Positions 47,648 through 56,813 of a stretch of 64,000 nt of DNA are shown one piece after another. Below the pieces are notes generated by a model. That model was not told where the DNA came from. It searched no databases and was given only the letters and a program-made list of their open reading frames with translations. Position numbers and translations under genes: made by a program. How positions within the stretch are numbered: position 1 is the stretch's first letter; each line of letters starts with the position of its first letter. Origin of the DNA: Streptosporangium sp. NBC_01495 (GTDB lineage Bacteria > Actinomycetota > Actinomycetes > Streptosporangiales > Streptosporangiaceae); the NCBI RefSeq assembly GCF_036250735.1, contig NZ_CP109430.1, forward strand, positions 6,944,001 to 7,008,000, in the 5' to 3' direction.

Positions 47648-48970
47648 TTACGCGCGCCCCAGACGTCTGAGAAGAAGCACCGAGGGCACCGGCCTGGCGC
47701 CCATCCTGCGGACCGACTCGGCCACCTCGCGATCCGAGGAGACCACCGCGACCGCGCGCCCCGTGGGCTCGGCGCGGACCAACTGGCGGATCAGGTCGTC
47801 GGCGATCTGGTTCGGGGCGCTGAACAGCACGCGCACCCCCCTGGGCGCCGAGACCGGGACCGGCCCGTTCAGCTCGGCGCCGTCGAAGACACAGGTCAGC
47901 TCGGTACGGGTCTGCGCGTAGAGCGCGCCGAGACCGGTGAGGAGGCGGCTGCGCTGGTCGGCCAGGGTGAACGTGCCGTAACCGGTCTTGGTCACGTTGT
48001 AGCCGTCGACGATCAGGTGGATCTGCGGCAGCGCGAGCAGCTGGTCGAGCAGGGCGGGGTCGTCGTCGGCGAGCGCCCGCGCGGGAACCGCCTGGACCCC
48101 CTGCCTGCCGGGCGCCACCGAGGCCACCGAGTCGGCGGGACGGTGGATGCCCGAGGGCAGGGCGAGCTCCCTGCGCAGCCCGGCGGCGGCGTCCTGCAGG
48201 GCGTCGAGCAGCATCCGGACCTTGGTGTCCTCCACGCTGCGGCCCTCGCGGGCGGCCCTGCGCGTCGACTCCAGCTGCCGCTCGGCGTCGGCCAGCCGCT
48301 CGCGCAGGCGGCGCAGCTCGCTCTCCACCGTGTTCCCCGCCGAGAGCGCGCCGGCCCTCACCTCGTCGGCCATCTCCTGGGCGGCGGCGGCGCGCGCCTC
48401 GGCCGCCCTGGTCCGCTCGCGGGCGTCGTGCAGCCTGCGGCGCAGGTCGGAGACCTCCGAACGCGAGGTCTTGAGCTGCTCGCGCAGCCGCTCGGACTCC
48501 TCCTTGGCCGCGGTCTTCTGGGCGGCCAGCTGCTCGCGCAGCCGGGAGACCGTCTGCTCCTGTGCGGAGCCCTCGGCCACGGCGACCGACCGCTCAAGGT
48601 CGGCGCGGGCCACCTCCACCATGTCCGCCCAGCCCGGCGGCCGGGTCAGGTAGGCGGCGGCGGCCACCATGACGGGCTCGGCCGCCGGTGGGACCGTGCC
48701 CTCGGCAAGGCTCGCGACCAGCTCGGGCCAGCCCGCGGTCAGCGTCTCGGCGACCAGCTCGCGGAACTTCTTGTCGGTCTCCAGCTGCGCGGCGATCGGG
48801 GCACTGCCCAGCTTGGCCCGCTTGCGGGGCTCGAACCTGGCGATCCCCTTCAGCGGCAGCGGCACCGAGGCGGCGGGCATCGAACCGAGAATCTGGGAGG
48901 CCAGCTCCACGACATGTAAGCGGACCTGCTCGGGTAACGGACGAGACAGGCCCTCTCCGGCTGAACTCAT
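47648..48970 (-). CDS. coiled-coil NYN-domain (PIN-like RNase) protein
   Basis: The 440-residue protein has an N-terminal 100 residues of unknown fold, a coiled coil at residues 120-250 (REQLAAQKTAAKEESERLREQ, SELRRLRERLADAERQLE) and a C-terminal NYN domain: IHLIVDGYNVTKTGYG, LTCVFDGAELNGPVP, ADDLIRQLVRAEP, AVVSSDREVAESVRRMGARP. The acidic residues D (DGYN), D (FDGAE) and D (SDRE) form a PIN-like metal site, so it may be an RNase like YacP. ATG 48970 is preceded by TAGGGG; GTG 48973 is also possible. It is conserved in Streptomyces and mycobacteria as a housekeeping-type gene. Confidence 0.85.
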   Translation of the reverse strand: MSSAGEGLSRPLPEQVRLHVVELASQILGSMPAASVPLPLKGIARFEPRKRAKLGSAPIAAQLETDKKFRELVAETLTAGWPELVASLAEGTVPPAAEPVMVAAAAYLTRPPGWADMVEVARADLERSVAVAEGSAQEQTVSRLREQLAAQKTAAKEESERLREQLKTSRSEVSDLRRRLHDARERTRAAEARAAAAQEMADEVRAGALSAGNTVESELRRLRERLADAERQLESTRRAAREGRSVEDTKVRMLLDALQDAAAGLRRELALPSGIHRPADSVASVAPGRQGVQAVPARALADDDPALLDQLLALPQIHLIVDGYNVTKTGYGTFTLADQRSRLLTGLGALYAQTRTELTCVFDGAELNGPVPVSAPRGVRVLFSAPNQIADDLIRQLVRAEPTGRAVAVVSSDREVAESVRRMGARPVPSVLLLRRLGRA

Positions 48971-49148
48971 CACGGCCCCTACTCGGATCGGTCTTCACGT
49001 CAAGGGTACGGCTACCGCACCCTGACCCCGACCTGACCGTAAGTCGACCGGCGGCCGACGGGGCCGTGAACGCTCTGTGGACAAGCGCTTGCTGGTGGGT
49101 TACGACTGTGCGGATCGACTTGTGACGCACGCCACCCGGGAGAGCGCG

Positions 49149-50288
49149 ATGGACGAGCCGAAGAACGAGCGCGGCCGGCAGGCCGAGGGCATGCGGACAT
49201 CGACCCGCGACCTCGGAGCGTTACGGGAGCGGATGCGCTCCTGGCTCGGCGCGAGGGTGGGGTCCCCCGTCACGGTCTCCCCGCTGTCCCGTCCCTCGGG
49301 CAACGGCCTGTCCAGCGAGACCCTGCTCTTCGACGCCTCCTGGACCTCCGCCGAGGGCGGGCACGACGTCCGGTGCGTCGCCAGGATGGCCCCGGCGAGC
49401 GAGGCGGTGCCGGTCTTCCCTGGCTACGACCTCGGCAGGCAGTTCGAGGTCATGCGGATGGCGAGGGAGCGCGCGGGCGTGCTCGCGCCCCGGACCCTGT
49501 GGTACGAGCCCGACCCCGGGCCCCTGGGCGCCCCGTTCTTCGTGATGGAGCGGCTCACCGGCGACGTGCCGCCGGACCTGATGCCCTACACCTTCGGGAG
49601 CTGGCTGCTGGACGCCTCCCCCGCCGACCGCGACCGGCTGCAGCGAAGCAGCGTCGAGATCCTGACCACGCTGCACGACGCCCCGTTCACCGCCGGGGAG
49701 CTGCGCCCCCTGGAGATCCCCGGGACGGGCGGGACGGCGCTGCGCAGGCACGTCGAGGACCAGCGGGCCTACTACGAGTGGGCGCACGGCTCCATGCCCA
49801 TCCCACTGCTGGAGCGGACCTTCGGCTGGCTGGAGGAGCACTGGCCCGCCGACCCGGGACCCGACGTGCTGAACTGGGGTGACGCCCGCATCGGCAACGT
49901 GATGTACCGGGACTTCACCCCGGTGGCGGTGCTCGACTGGGAGATGGCCGCGGTCGCCCCCCGTGAGCTGGACATCTCCTGGATGATCTTCCTGCACGCC
50001 TTCTTCCAGGACATCACCGAGATCATGGAACTGCCGGGGATGCCGGACTTCATGCGGCGCGAGGATGTCTGCCAGACGTACCACGAAATAACGGGATACA
50101 AGCCTCGGGACATGGAGTTCTACGAGACGTACGCCGCCCTCAGGCACGGCATCATCATGGCCCGCGTCGAGCACCGCCGGATCCACTTCGGCGAGCAGGC
50201 CATGCCCGGCGACCCCGACGACCCCGACGACCTGGTGATGCACCGGGCCACCCTCGAGCGGATGCTGGACGGGAGTCACTGGGGCTGA
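49149..50288 (+). CDS. aminoglycoside phosphotransferase-like (ACAD10-type) kinase
   Basis: The 379-residue protein starts at ATG 49149, after GGGAGAGC; an in-frame ATG at 49077 lacks a site. The kinase-like fold is shown by PSGNGLSSETLLFDASW, VARMAPASEAVPVFP, ERAGVLAPRTLWYEPDPGPLG, PFFVMERLTGDVPPD, then LNWGDARIGNVMYRDFTP (catalytic D, metal-binding N) and VAVLDWEMAAVAPRELDISW. The usual HGD is WGD, a variant common in actinobacterial members. It probably phosphorylates a small hydroxyl compound or a CoA-linked intermediate, as the ACAD10 N-terminal kinase does. The C-terminal region is enriched in charged residues. It is monocistronic. Confidence 0.85.
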   Translation: MDEPKNERGRQAEGMRTSTRDLGALRERMRSWLGARVGSPVTVSPLSRPSGNGLSSETLLFDASWTSAEGGHDVRCVARMAPASEAVPVFPGYDLGRQFEVMRMARERAGVLAPRTLWYEPDPGPLGAPFFVMERLTGDVPPDLMPYTFGSWLLDASPADRDRLQRSSVEILTTLHDAPFTAGELRPLEIPGTGGTALRRHVEDQRAYYEWAHGSMPIPLLERTFGWLEEHWPADPGPDVLNWGDARIGNVMYRDFTPVAVLDWEMAAVAPRELDISWMIFLHAFFQDITEIMELPGMPDFMRREDVCQTYHEITGYKPRDMEFYETYAALRHGIIMARVEHRRIHFGEQAMPGDPDDPDDLVMHRATLERMLDGSHWG

Positions 50289-50411
50289 GGGCGCCAGGGA
50301 GCCCCCTCCCGGACGCGTGGATACCGCGGGTTCTCCCGGCGCCCGGCGCGCACCGGCCAGGGAAGGGGGCGGTGCGGTAAATGTCGGTCGAGGCTTCTAA
50401 GGTCGTGAATC

Positions 50412-52136
50412 GTGGACTACGCCGTGCAGGGAACACTCGACGAGCTGGGCACCCCGCTCAGCCAGATCACCTTCGTCGTGTTCGACCTGGAGACCACCGG
50501 CGTCTCGGCGGGCGAGCACGCGATCACCGAGATCGGGGCGGTCAAGGTCAGGGGCGGCGAGGTGCTCGGCGAGTTCGCCACCCTGGTCGACCCCGGCTCG
50601 CCGATCCCGCCGTTCATCTCGGTGCTGACCGGCATCACCGACAGCATGGTGGTGGCGGCGCCGAGGATCGAGTCGGTGCTGCCGTCCTTCCTGGAGTTCG
50701 CCGCGGGCTCCACCCTCGTGGCGCACAACGCTGGGTTCGACCTGGGGTTCGTCAGGGCGGCCTGCGCCGCGCACGGCTATCCCCCGCCGGCCCACCAGGT
50801 GGTCGACACCGTCGACCTGGCCCGCAAGCTGCTGACCCGCGACGAGGCACCCAACTGCAAGCTGTCCACGCTGGCCAGGATCTTCAGTGGCACCGAGCCC
50901 TGCCACCGGGCGCTCGCCGACGCGCGGGCCACCGTCGACGTGCTGCACGCCCTGCTGGAGCGGGCGGGTTCCTTCGGGGTGCGGACGCTGGAGGAGCTCA
51001 AGGGCTTCGTCCGCGCGCCCACCCCCGAGCAGCGCCGCAAGCGGCACCTGGCCGACTCGGTGCCGGCGGGTCCCGGCGTCTACGTGTTCGAGGACGAGGG
51101 CGGCGACCCTCTCTACGTCGGCAAGAGCACCAACCTGCGCAACCGCGTGCGCGGTTACTTCACCGCGAGCGAGACCAGGCCCCGCGTCCGCGAGATGATC
51201 GGCATCGCCGCGCGGGTCAGGTCCATCGCCTGCGCGACCTCGCTGGAGGCCGAGGTCAGGGAGCTGCGGCTGATCGGCTCGGCCAAGCCCCGCTACAACC
51301 GCAGGTCGCGCTTCCCCGAGAAGATGTTCTGGCTCAAGCTGACCGACGAGCTGTTCCCCCGCCTGTCGGTCGTCCGCGAGGTCAAGGACGACGAGGCCTC
51401 CTACCTGGGCCCGTTCAACAGCACCCGCGCCGCCGAGGACGCCCGCACGGCCCTGCACGAGACGGTCCCGCTGCGGCAGTGCACCGAGCGGATCACCCCG
51501 CGCACCAGGCGGTCCGCCTGCGCCCTCGCCGAGATCGGGAAGTGCGGGGCGCCCTGCGAGGGCCGCCAGAGCCCCGGCGAGTACGCCGTGCACGTCGTGG
51601 CGGCCCGCCGGGCGATGGAGCTGGACGCGGCCCCGGTCTTCTCCGCGATCGAGGCCAGGATGGAGCGCCTGGCCCTGGACCAGCGCTACGAGGAGGCCGC
51701 CGCCGACCGCGACCGGCTCGCCTCCTACGTCCGCACCTCGGCCCGCATGCAGCGGCTGCGGTCACTGACCGCGATCTCCCAGATGGTCGCCGCCGCCCCC
51801 CAGCCGGGCGGTGCCTGGGAGATCCACGTCATCCGGTACGGGCGGCTCGCCTCGGCCGGGGTGATGCCCAAGGGCGCCCACCCCACCCCGTTCGTCGAGG
51901 CGCTGACCGCCACCGCGGAGACGGTGCAGCCGGGGCCGGGGCCGGTCCACGCGGCGAGCGCCGAGGAGACCGAGTGCGTCCTGCGCTGGCTGGAGTCGCC
52001 GGGGGTGCGGCTGGTGCAGGTGGAGGGCACCTGGAGCCTGCCCGTGTCCGGCGCGGGGCGGCTCAAGGCCCGCATCGACCGCGCCTACCGGACGGCCGAG
52101 CCGCGCCGGGCACGTGAGGGCCGCCCGCTGGGCTGA
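50412..52136 (+). CDS. DEDDh exonuclease fused to GIY-YIG (UvrC-like) nuclease
   Basis: The 574-residue protein joins two nucleases. Residues 15-190 are a DnaQ-type 3'-5' exonuclease: VVFDLETTGVSAGEHAITEI, TLVAHNAGFDLGFVRAA, HRALADARATVDVL (DEDDh ligands). Residues 215-300 are a GIY-YIG domain: GPGVYVFEDEGGDPLYVGKS, TNLRNRVRGYF, SLEAEVRELRLIGSAKPRYN. Residues 400-450 carry a UvrB-binding-like UVR helix hairpin (RMERLALDQRYEEAAADRDRL). The same fusion occurs in mycobacteria (Rv2191-like) and Streptomyces; it is thought to act in DNA repair as a Cho-like incision and end-processing enzyme. GTG 50412 is the start. It is probably monocistronic. Confidence 0.9.
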   Translation: MDYAVQGTLDELGTPLSQITFVVFDLETTGVSAGEHAITEIGAVKVRGGEVLGEFATLVDPGSPIPPFISVLTGITDSMVVAAPRIESVLPSFLEFAAGSTLVAHNAGFDLGFVRAACAAHGYPPPAHQVVDTVDLARKLLTRDEAPNCKLSTLARIFSGTEPCHRALADARATVDVLHALLERAGSFGVRTLEELKGFVRAPTPEQRRKRHLADSVPAGPGVYVFEDEGGDPLYVGKSTNLRNRVRGYFTASETRPRVREMIGIAARVRSIACATSLEAEVRELRLIGSAKPRYNRRSRFPEKMFWLKLTDELFPRLSVVREVKDDEASYLGPFNSTRAAEDARTALHETVPLRQCTERITPRTRRSACALAEIGKCGAPCEGRQSPGEYAVHVVAARRAMELDAAPVFSAIEARMERLALDQRYEEAAADRDRLASYVRTSARMQRLRSLTAISQMVAAAPQPGGAWEIHVIRYGRLASAGVMPKGAHPTPFVEALTATAETVQPGPGPVHAASAEETECVLRWLESPGVRLVQVEGTWSLPVSGAGRLKARIDRAYRTAEPRRAREGRPLG

Positions 52137-52191
52137 CGGCCGCGCTGATAGCTTCTGAGGCGGCAAGCCGCACTCAACGAGGAGGAAGCTC

Positions 52192-52479
52192 GTGGTCACC
52201 GCGATCGTTCACATCAACGCCGAGGTGGGCCGGATCCCCGAGGTCGCCCAGACGGTCGCCGAGATCGACGGGGTGAGCGAGGTCTACTCCATAACCGGGG
52301 AGTACGACCTGATGGCCATGGTCCGCGTCACCTCCTACGAGGAGATCGCCGAGGTCGTCCCCGGCCGGATCAACAAGGTCGACGGGGTGCTGCACACCGA
52401 GACCCACGTCGCCTTCCGGGCCTACTCACGGCACGACCTGGACGCCGCCTTCTCGATCGGCCTCGGCGAGTCCGACTGA
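52192..52479 (+). CDS. stand-alone Lrp/AsnC ligand-binding (RAM) domain protein
   Basis: The 95-residue protein is only the alpha-beta sandwich RAM domain of Lrp/AsnC regulators: VTAIVHINAEVGRIPEVAQT, GVSEVYSITGEYDLMAMVRV, VDGVLHTETHVAFRAYS. The helix-turn-helix is missing, so it cannot bind DNA by itself; such small proteins bind amino acids or act as dimerisation partners. GAGGAGGAAG lies before GTG 52192. It follows the exonuclease gene by 55 bp and overlaps the convergent histidine kinase gene by 58 bp. Confidence 0.9.
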   Translation: MVTAIVHINAEVGRIPEVAQTVAEIDGVSEVYSITGEYDLMAMVRVTSYEEIAEVVPGRINKVDGVLHTETHVAFRAYSRHDLDAAFSIGLGESD

Positions 52480-53447
52480 CCCCGGCCCGGCGGGTCCGGC
52501 GGCGCCGAGGTCCCTTCTTCTCCGGTACGGGTGAAACCGGCTTCTCCGGTACGGGTGAAACCGGCGCGCGAGGCGGGTCCGGCGTCGCCCCCCTCACCCG
52601 CGCCTGCGGGACCCCGGTGCGGCCCGACGGGCGTGTCTCCCTCGCCCGTGCGGCCTCCCACCTCGCCCGCGGTGGGCAGCCGCGCCCGCACCTCGAACCC
52701 CCCTCCGGGCAGGGTCCCGGCCGCCAGTGTCCCGCCGAACAGGAGGGCCCGCTCGCGCATGCCGAGCAGGCCGTGCCCCGCGGCCGCCGAGGGGGCGGTC
52801 CTGCCGTCGTCCCGTACGAGGACGTCGAGGAAGCCCGGCCGCCAGCGCAGCGTGACGCGGGCCGAGCGGGCACCGGCGTGCCGCAGGGTGTTGCCGAGCG
52901 CCTCCTGGACGATCCGGTAGGCCACCAGTTCGAGGGCGAGCCCGACCTCGGCGGGCCTGCCGTCCTCCATCACGTCCACCCGCAGACCCTGCTCCCTGAC
53001 CCCGGCGAGCAGGTCGCGGAGGTCGGACAGCCTGGGCTGGGGCGTCCTGCCGGTCGAGGGGCCGTCGAGGTCGAGCAGCGACAGGGTGCGCTGGAGCTCG
53101 ACGAGCGCCTGGCGCCCCGACTCCTCGGCCACCCGCAGGGTCTGCCTGGCCCGTTCGGGATCCTTGTCCATGATCATTCGTCCGGCGCCCACCTTGAGCG
53201 TCATCATGCTGACCCCGTGGGCGACGACGTCGTGCAGCTCGCGGGCGATGCGCGCCCGCCTCTCGGCGAGCTGGGCACCGGCCAGCGCCTTCCCCTGGTC
53301 GGCGAACCTGGCCTCCCAGGACCTGAGCCTCAGCAGCAGAAGTCTGCGCTCCCACACCAGGCTCGCCACGGCCGCGCACAGTACGAGCGCCGCGTACGAC
53401 AGCAGGATGGGGAACATCTGCTCGGTCAGGGGGTCAGCACGCCACAT
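52422..53447 (-). CDS. orphan two-component sensor histidine kinase (NarL/DesK type), reduced sensor
   Basis: The 341-residue protein has one N-terminal membrane helix (FPILLSYAALVLCAAVASLVW), the HisKA_3 box RARIARELHDVVAHGVSMMTL with the phosphoacceptor His, and the HATPase pieces VQEALGNTLRHAGA (N-box) and DDGRTAPSAAAGHGLLGMRERALLF (G-box). Homologues begin with several membrane helices, so this one has a minimal sensor. The C-terminal 60 residues are a degenerate tail containing a perfect 24-nt repeat (GFTRTGEA twice, 52513-52560). No response regulator of the NarL type is adjacent. Confidence 0.88.
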   Translation of the reverse strand: MWRADPLTEQMFPILLSYAALVLCAAVASLVWERRLLLLRLRSWEARFADQGKALAGAQLAERRARIARELHDVVAHGVSMMTLKVGAGRMIMDKDPERARQTLRVAEESGRQALVELQRTLSLLDLDGPSTGRTPQPRLSDLRDLLAGVREQGLRVDVMEDGRPAEVGLALELVAYRIVQEALGNTLRHAGARSARVTLRWRPGFLDVLVRDDGRTAPSAAAGHGLLGMRERALLFGGTLAAGTLPGGGFEVRARLPTAGEVGGRTGEGDTPVGPHRGPAGAGEGGDAGPASRAGFTRTGEAGFTRTGEEGTSAPPDPPGRGQSDSPRPIEKAASRSCRE

Positions 53448-53524
53448 GGCCGCAATCTAGAACGGCTCTCCCAAGCGATACATCCTCTCTTGGGCGGATC
53501 TTCCATCCGCCCCGGAGGGGAGGA

Positions 53525-53548
53525 CCTCCGGGGCCGTGGCCCCGGAGG
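53525..53548. terminator. GC hairpin between trpD and histidine kinase genes
   Basis: An 11-bp stem (53525-53535 with 53538-53548) with a 2-base loop lies 120 bases downstream of the trpD stop on the minus strand. It could end trpD transcription. The remaining 53448-53670 gap carries loosely repeated C/G-rich units and no gene. Confidence 0.45.
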
Positions 53549-53670
53549 CCACGCGTCGGGACGGCTTCCCCGCCCGGACCCCGGCCGCGCTCCCCAAGAC
53601 CGCCGGGACGTGTCAGGACGGTCTCCGGGAACGCGGGCCGGGATTTCCCCGGCAAGGTCACAGGGCGGGG

Positions 53671-54741
53671 TCAGGACGGCTTCAGCGCCCGGCTGATCTC
53701 GATCCAGCGGTCGAGGGTCTCGGCGGCGGCGCCGGAGTCGACGGCCCGCGTCGCGCGCTCGTAGCCCACGGCCATCGCGGCGTTCAGGTCGTCACCGGCA
53801 CCGTCGTCCGCGGCCTCGCCCGCGCCGTCGAGGGCGACCAGCGCGGCGGCGGCGTTCAGCAGCACCGCGTCACGGACCGGCCCCGTCTTGCCGCCGACCA
53901 GGTCGCGGACGGCCTGGGCGTTGAACACCACGTCCCCTCCGCGCAGCGCGTCGGGCGCCGCCCTGGGGATGCCGAGGGCGGCCGGGTCGAAGACGACCTG
54001 CTCCAGGACGCCCCGGCGCACCACCCAGACCGTGGAGGTCGTGGCGATGGTGAGCTCGTCCAGCCCGTCGTCGCCCCTGAAGACCAGGGCGGAGACCCCG
54101 CGCTCGGCGAAGACGCCCGCGACGACGGGGAGCATGCCCGCGTCGAAGATGCCGATCGCCTGGGCGGCGGGCCTGGCCGGGTTGGTCAGCGGGCCCAGGA
54201 AGTTGAAGATCGTGGGGATGCCGAGCTCCTTGCGCGTGGGGCCCACGAAGCGCAGCGCCGGGTGGTAGACCGGCGCGAAGCAGAAGGCGATCCCGGCCTC
54301 CACCGCGACCCTGGCGGTGTCGGCCGGTACCAGGTCGAGCACGATCCCGAGGTGCTCCAGGACGTCGGCGGCGCCGCAGGAGGAGGAGGCGGCCCGGTTG
54401 CCGTGCTTGACGACCCTGGCCCCCGCCGCGGCGGCCACGATCGCGGCCATGGTGGAGACGTTGACGGTGTGGGCCCGGTCGCCGCCGGTGCCGACCACGT
54501 CGACGACGGGACCCTCGACCGACAGCGAGGTGGCCCGCTCCAGCATCGTGCGCGCCAGGCCGGTCACCTCCGCGACCGTCTCACCCTTCGCCCGCATCGC
54601 CACCGCGAAGCCCGCGATCTGGGCGGACGTGGCGGAGCCGGACATGATCTGGTTCATCGCCCAGGCGGTCTCGTCGGCCGTCAGGTGCTCGCCCGCGATC
54701 AGGGCGGACAACAGCGCGGGCCAGGTGGTGCGCGCGTCCAT
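53671..54741 (-). CDS. trpD: anthranilate phosphoribosyltransferase
   Basis: The 356-residue enzyme transfers phosphoribose from PRPP to anthranilate, the second step of tryptophan synthesis. Motifs are [20 protein letters not shown] (PRPP loop GTGGD), [45 protein letters not shown], and [15 protein letters not shown]. Its length is the family norm. GGAGACC precedes ATG 54741. No other trp gene lies nearby; trpD isolated next to the cytochrome bc-oxidase genes is a known actinobacterial arrangement. It follows a receiver-like gene, 28 bp downstream. Confidence 0.93.
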   Translation of the reverse strand: MDARTTWPALLSALIAGEHLTADETAWAMNQIMSGSATSAQIAGFAVAMRAKGETVAEVTGLARTMLERATSLSVEGPVVDVVGTGGDRAHTVNVSTMAAIVAAAAGARVVKHGNRAASSSCGAADVLEHLGIVLDLVPADTARVAVEAGIAFCFAPVYHPALRFVGPTRKELGIPTIFNFLGPLTNPARPAAQAIGIFDAGMLPVVAGVFAERGVSALVFRGDDGLDELTIATTSTVWVVRRGVLEQVVFDPAALGIPRAAPDALRGGDVVFNAQAVRDLVGGKTGPVRDAVLLNAAAALVALDGAGEAADDGAGDDLNAAMAVGYERATRAVDSGAAAETLDRWIEISRALKPS

Positions 54742-54769
54742 GGAGGTCTCCAGGGGGGTTCCGGGGGGT

Positions 54770-55198
54770 CTACCGGGCGGACAGACGGGTGGACAGGCGG
54801 CGGCGCATCAGGTCGGCGACGGTCTCGGCGAGGACGACCGGGTCGATCGGCTGCGGCACGACGGCCTCGGCGCGCGACCACTCGGCCAGCCAGCGGTCGT
54901 CGCGGCGGGCGATCAACAGGCAGATCGGCGGGCAGTCGTGGACCTCGTCCTTGGCCTGGCGGGCCACACCCATGCCACCCGCCGGCTGGGCCTCGGCGTC
55001 GAGCACGGCGACGTCGATCTCTCCGGAGTCGAAGTGCTGGATGACCTTGGCATGGGTGGCGCACTCCACGATCTCCACGAGGGGCACGTCGCCGGCGGGG
55101 CGGCGGCCGATCGCCTGCCGCACCTTCTCGCGGGTGCTCGCGTCGTCGCTGTAGACGAGGACCCTCATCTTGTCGTCGGTGCTCACGGTCGCGCTCAC
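54770..55198 (-). CDS. response-regulator receiver-like protein
   Basis: The 142-residue protein starts at GTG 55198 (AGGGA just before); ATG 55168 is an alternative that would give 132 residues. It is a lone receiver-like domain: [20 protein letters not shown], then [19 protein letters not shown] with the presumed phosphoacceptor D, and [20 protein letters not shown] with a late [17 protein letters not shown] (the K of classic receivers is replaced). No output domain follows. It lies between trpD and the divergent ctaE operon, the same place as in other actinobacteria, so it may be linked with respiration. Confidence 0.75.
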   Translation of the reverse strand: MSATVSTDDKMRVLVYSDDASTREKVRQAIGRRPAGDVPLVEIVECATHAKVIQHFDSGEIDVAVLDAEAQPAGGMGVARQAKDEVHDCPPICLLIARRDDRWLAEWSRAEAVVPQPIDPVVLAETVADLMRRRLSTRLSAR

Positions 55199-55288
55199 TA
55201 TCCCTCGTCGATGTATGGTCACCTGGGATGCTACCGGTCAGCCGGTCCGGAGACCCAGGCCGGAGCCAGGGGCGAGTAAATTGCCCTA

Positions 55289-55330
55289 TACGTCCACTTT
55301 GGGGGGACGTATGCACCCCCTATCGGGGGG
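55289..55330. promoter_or_regulatory. two inverted repeats in the ctaE leader
   Basis: TACGTCC (55289-55295) and GGACGTA (55305-55311) are perfect arms with a 9-base spacer; ACCCCC and GGGGGGT (55314-55330) form a second hairpin. Both are 34-75 bases upstream of ctaE ATG 55364, in the divergent space with the receiver gene. They could be an operator or leader structure of the ctaE-qcrCAB operon. Confidence 0.4.
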
Positions 55331-55363
55331 TCGTGCGGCGACCCGAGCAGGAGAGCCGCAATA

Positions 55364-55981
55364 ATGCTGCCCGTGGCGACAGCATCCGCAATTTCAACGA
55401 CGACGACAGCACACTCGTCCCGCAGACCCGATCTGGTCAGCGTCGGGACGATCGTCTGGCTGTCCTCCGAGCTCATGTTCTTCGCGGCGCTGTTCGCGAT
55501 GTACTTCACCATCCGGTCGGTGAGCATCGGCCAGGGACTGCCCTGGCCCGAGGCCCACCTGAACATCCCGTTCGCCCTGGCCAACACGATCATCCTGGTC
55601 CTGTCGAGTGTGACCTGCCAGCTGGGCGTGTGGGCCGCCGAGAAGGGCCAGGTCGCCAAGCTGCGCTTCTGGTACGTCGTCAGCTTCCTGATGGGCGCCG
55701 TGTTCGTGGGCGGCCAGCTGTACGAGTACAGCGAGCTGGCCCACGAGGGGCACACGCTGTCGCACTCCGCGTACGACTCCGTGTTCTACCTGACCACGGG
55801 TTTTCACGGCCTGCACGTGACGGGTGGACTGATCGCGTTCCTCTTCATGCTGGGACGCACGTACGCCGCGAAGCGCTTCACCCGTGAGCAGGCGACCAGC
55901 GCGATCGTCGTGTCCTACTACTGGCACTTCGTCGACGTGGTCTGGATCGGCCTTTTCGTAACCATCTATGGCATTCACTAA
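55364..55981 (+). CDS. ctaE: cytochrome c oxidase subunit III
   Basis: The 205-residue membrane protein has five transmembrane segments, the actinobacterial short form of subunit [106 protein letters not shown] and H residues in SSELMFF and HFVDVVW are family-conserved. AGGAGAG precedes ATG. It is the first gene of a four-gene operon with qcrC, qcrA and qcrB, so that both complexes of the aa3-bc1 supercomplex are made together. Confidence 0.95.
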   Translation: MLPVATASAISTTTTAHSSRRPDLVSVGTIVWLSSELMFFAALFAMYFTIRSVSIGQGLPWPEAHLNIPFALANTIILVLSSVTCQLGVWAAEKGQVAKLRFWYVVSFLMGAVFVGGQLYEYSELAHEGHTLSHSAYDSVFYLTTGFHGLHVTGGLIAFLFMLGRTYAAKRFTREQATSAIVVSYYWHFVDVVWIGLFVTIYGIH

Positions 55982-55997
55982 GGAATCGGGGATCTCT

Positions 55998-56813
55998 GTG
56001 AATAGGATCACCGCTGGGCGGCGGCATCCCCTCGCGAGATACGCCGTCCTGCTCCTGGCCCTGGGCCTGATCGGCGGGGTCTACACCGTCGCGCTCTCGA
56101 TCTCCCCCAGCCGTCAGGCCGACGCCGCGATCGCGTCCGGCAGGGCCGACGACGTGGCGGAGGGCAAGAAGCTCTTCGAGCAGAGCTGCTCCAGCTGCCA
56201 CGGGCTCAACGCCGAGGGCACCGCCCAGGGTCCGACCCTGGTCGGCGTCGGCGCCGCCTCCGTGGACTTCCAGGTCAGCAGCGGCCGCATGCCCCTGGCC
56301 AATCCCGGAGCGCAGGCACCGCGCAAGCCCCCGGCGCCCTGGGTCAACGAGGACACCGTCCGGCAGCTCGCCGCCTACGTGCAGTCACTCGGCGGCGGCC
56401 CGGCCATCCCGACCGACGAGCAGGTCGACGCCGCCAAGGGCGACAAGTCCAAGGGCGGGGAGCTGTTTCGCGCGAACTGCATCCAGTGCCACAACTTCGT
56501 CGGCTCCGGCGGCGCCCTGACCCAGGGCAAGTACGCACCGCCGCTCCACGACGCCACCGAGAGGCAGATCTACGAGGCGATGATCACCGGCCCGCAGGCG
56601 ATGCCGGTGTTCAACGACAGCATCATCACCCCCGAGCAGAAGCGGGACATGATCGCCTACATCGTGGGCGTGCGTGAGGAGCCCAACCCGGGCGGCGCCG
56701 GTCTCGGCCGCATCGGCCCGGTCACGGAGGGTCTGGTGGCCTGGGTCGTCGGGCTCAGCCTCCTCTCCCTGGCCGCCATCTGGATCACCGCGAAGAGGCG
56801 ACAGGCCAAATGA
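55998..56813 (+). CDS. qcrC: menaquinol-cytochrome c reductase diheme cytochrome c subunit
   Basis: The 271-residue subunit has an N-terminal signal-anchor (ARYAVLLLALGLIGGVYTVAL) and a C-terminal helix (GLVAWVVGLSLLSLAAIWITA). Two c-type heme sites are present: CSSCH (residues 65-69) and CIQCH (residues 161-165), with Met ligands in GRMPLA and AMPVF regions. The diheme form replaces a separate soluble cytochrome c in actinobacteria. GTG 55998 is chosen; an ATG at 55968 inside ctaE would add ten residues. The gene overlaps qcrA by four bases. Confidence 0.95.
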   Translation: MNRITAGRRHPLARYAVLLLALGLIGGVYTVALSISPSRQADAAIASGRADDVAEGKKLFEQSCSSCHGLNAEGTAQGPTLVGVGAASVDFQVSSGRMPLANPGAQAPRKPPAPWVNEDTVRQLAAYVQSLGGGPAIPTDEQVDAAKGDKSKGGELFRANCIQCHNFVGSGGALTQGKYAPPLHDATERQIYEAMITGPQAMPVFNDSIITPEQKRDMIAYIVGVREEPNPGGAGLGRIGPVTEGLVAWVVGLSLLSLAAIWITAKRRQAK

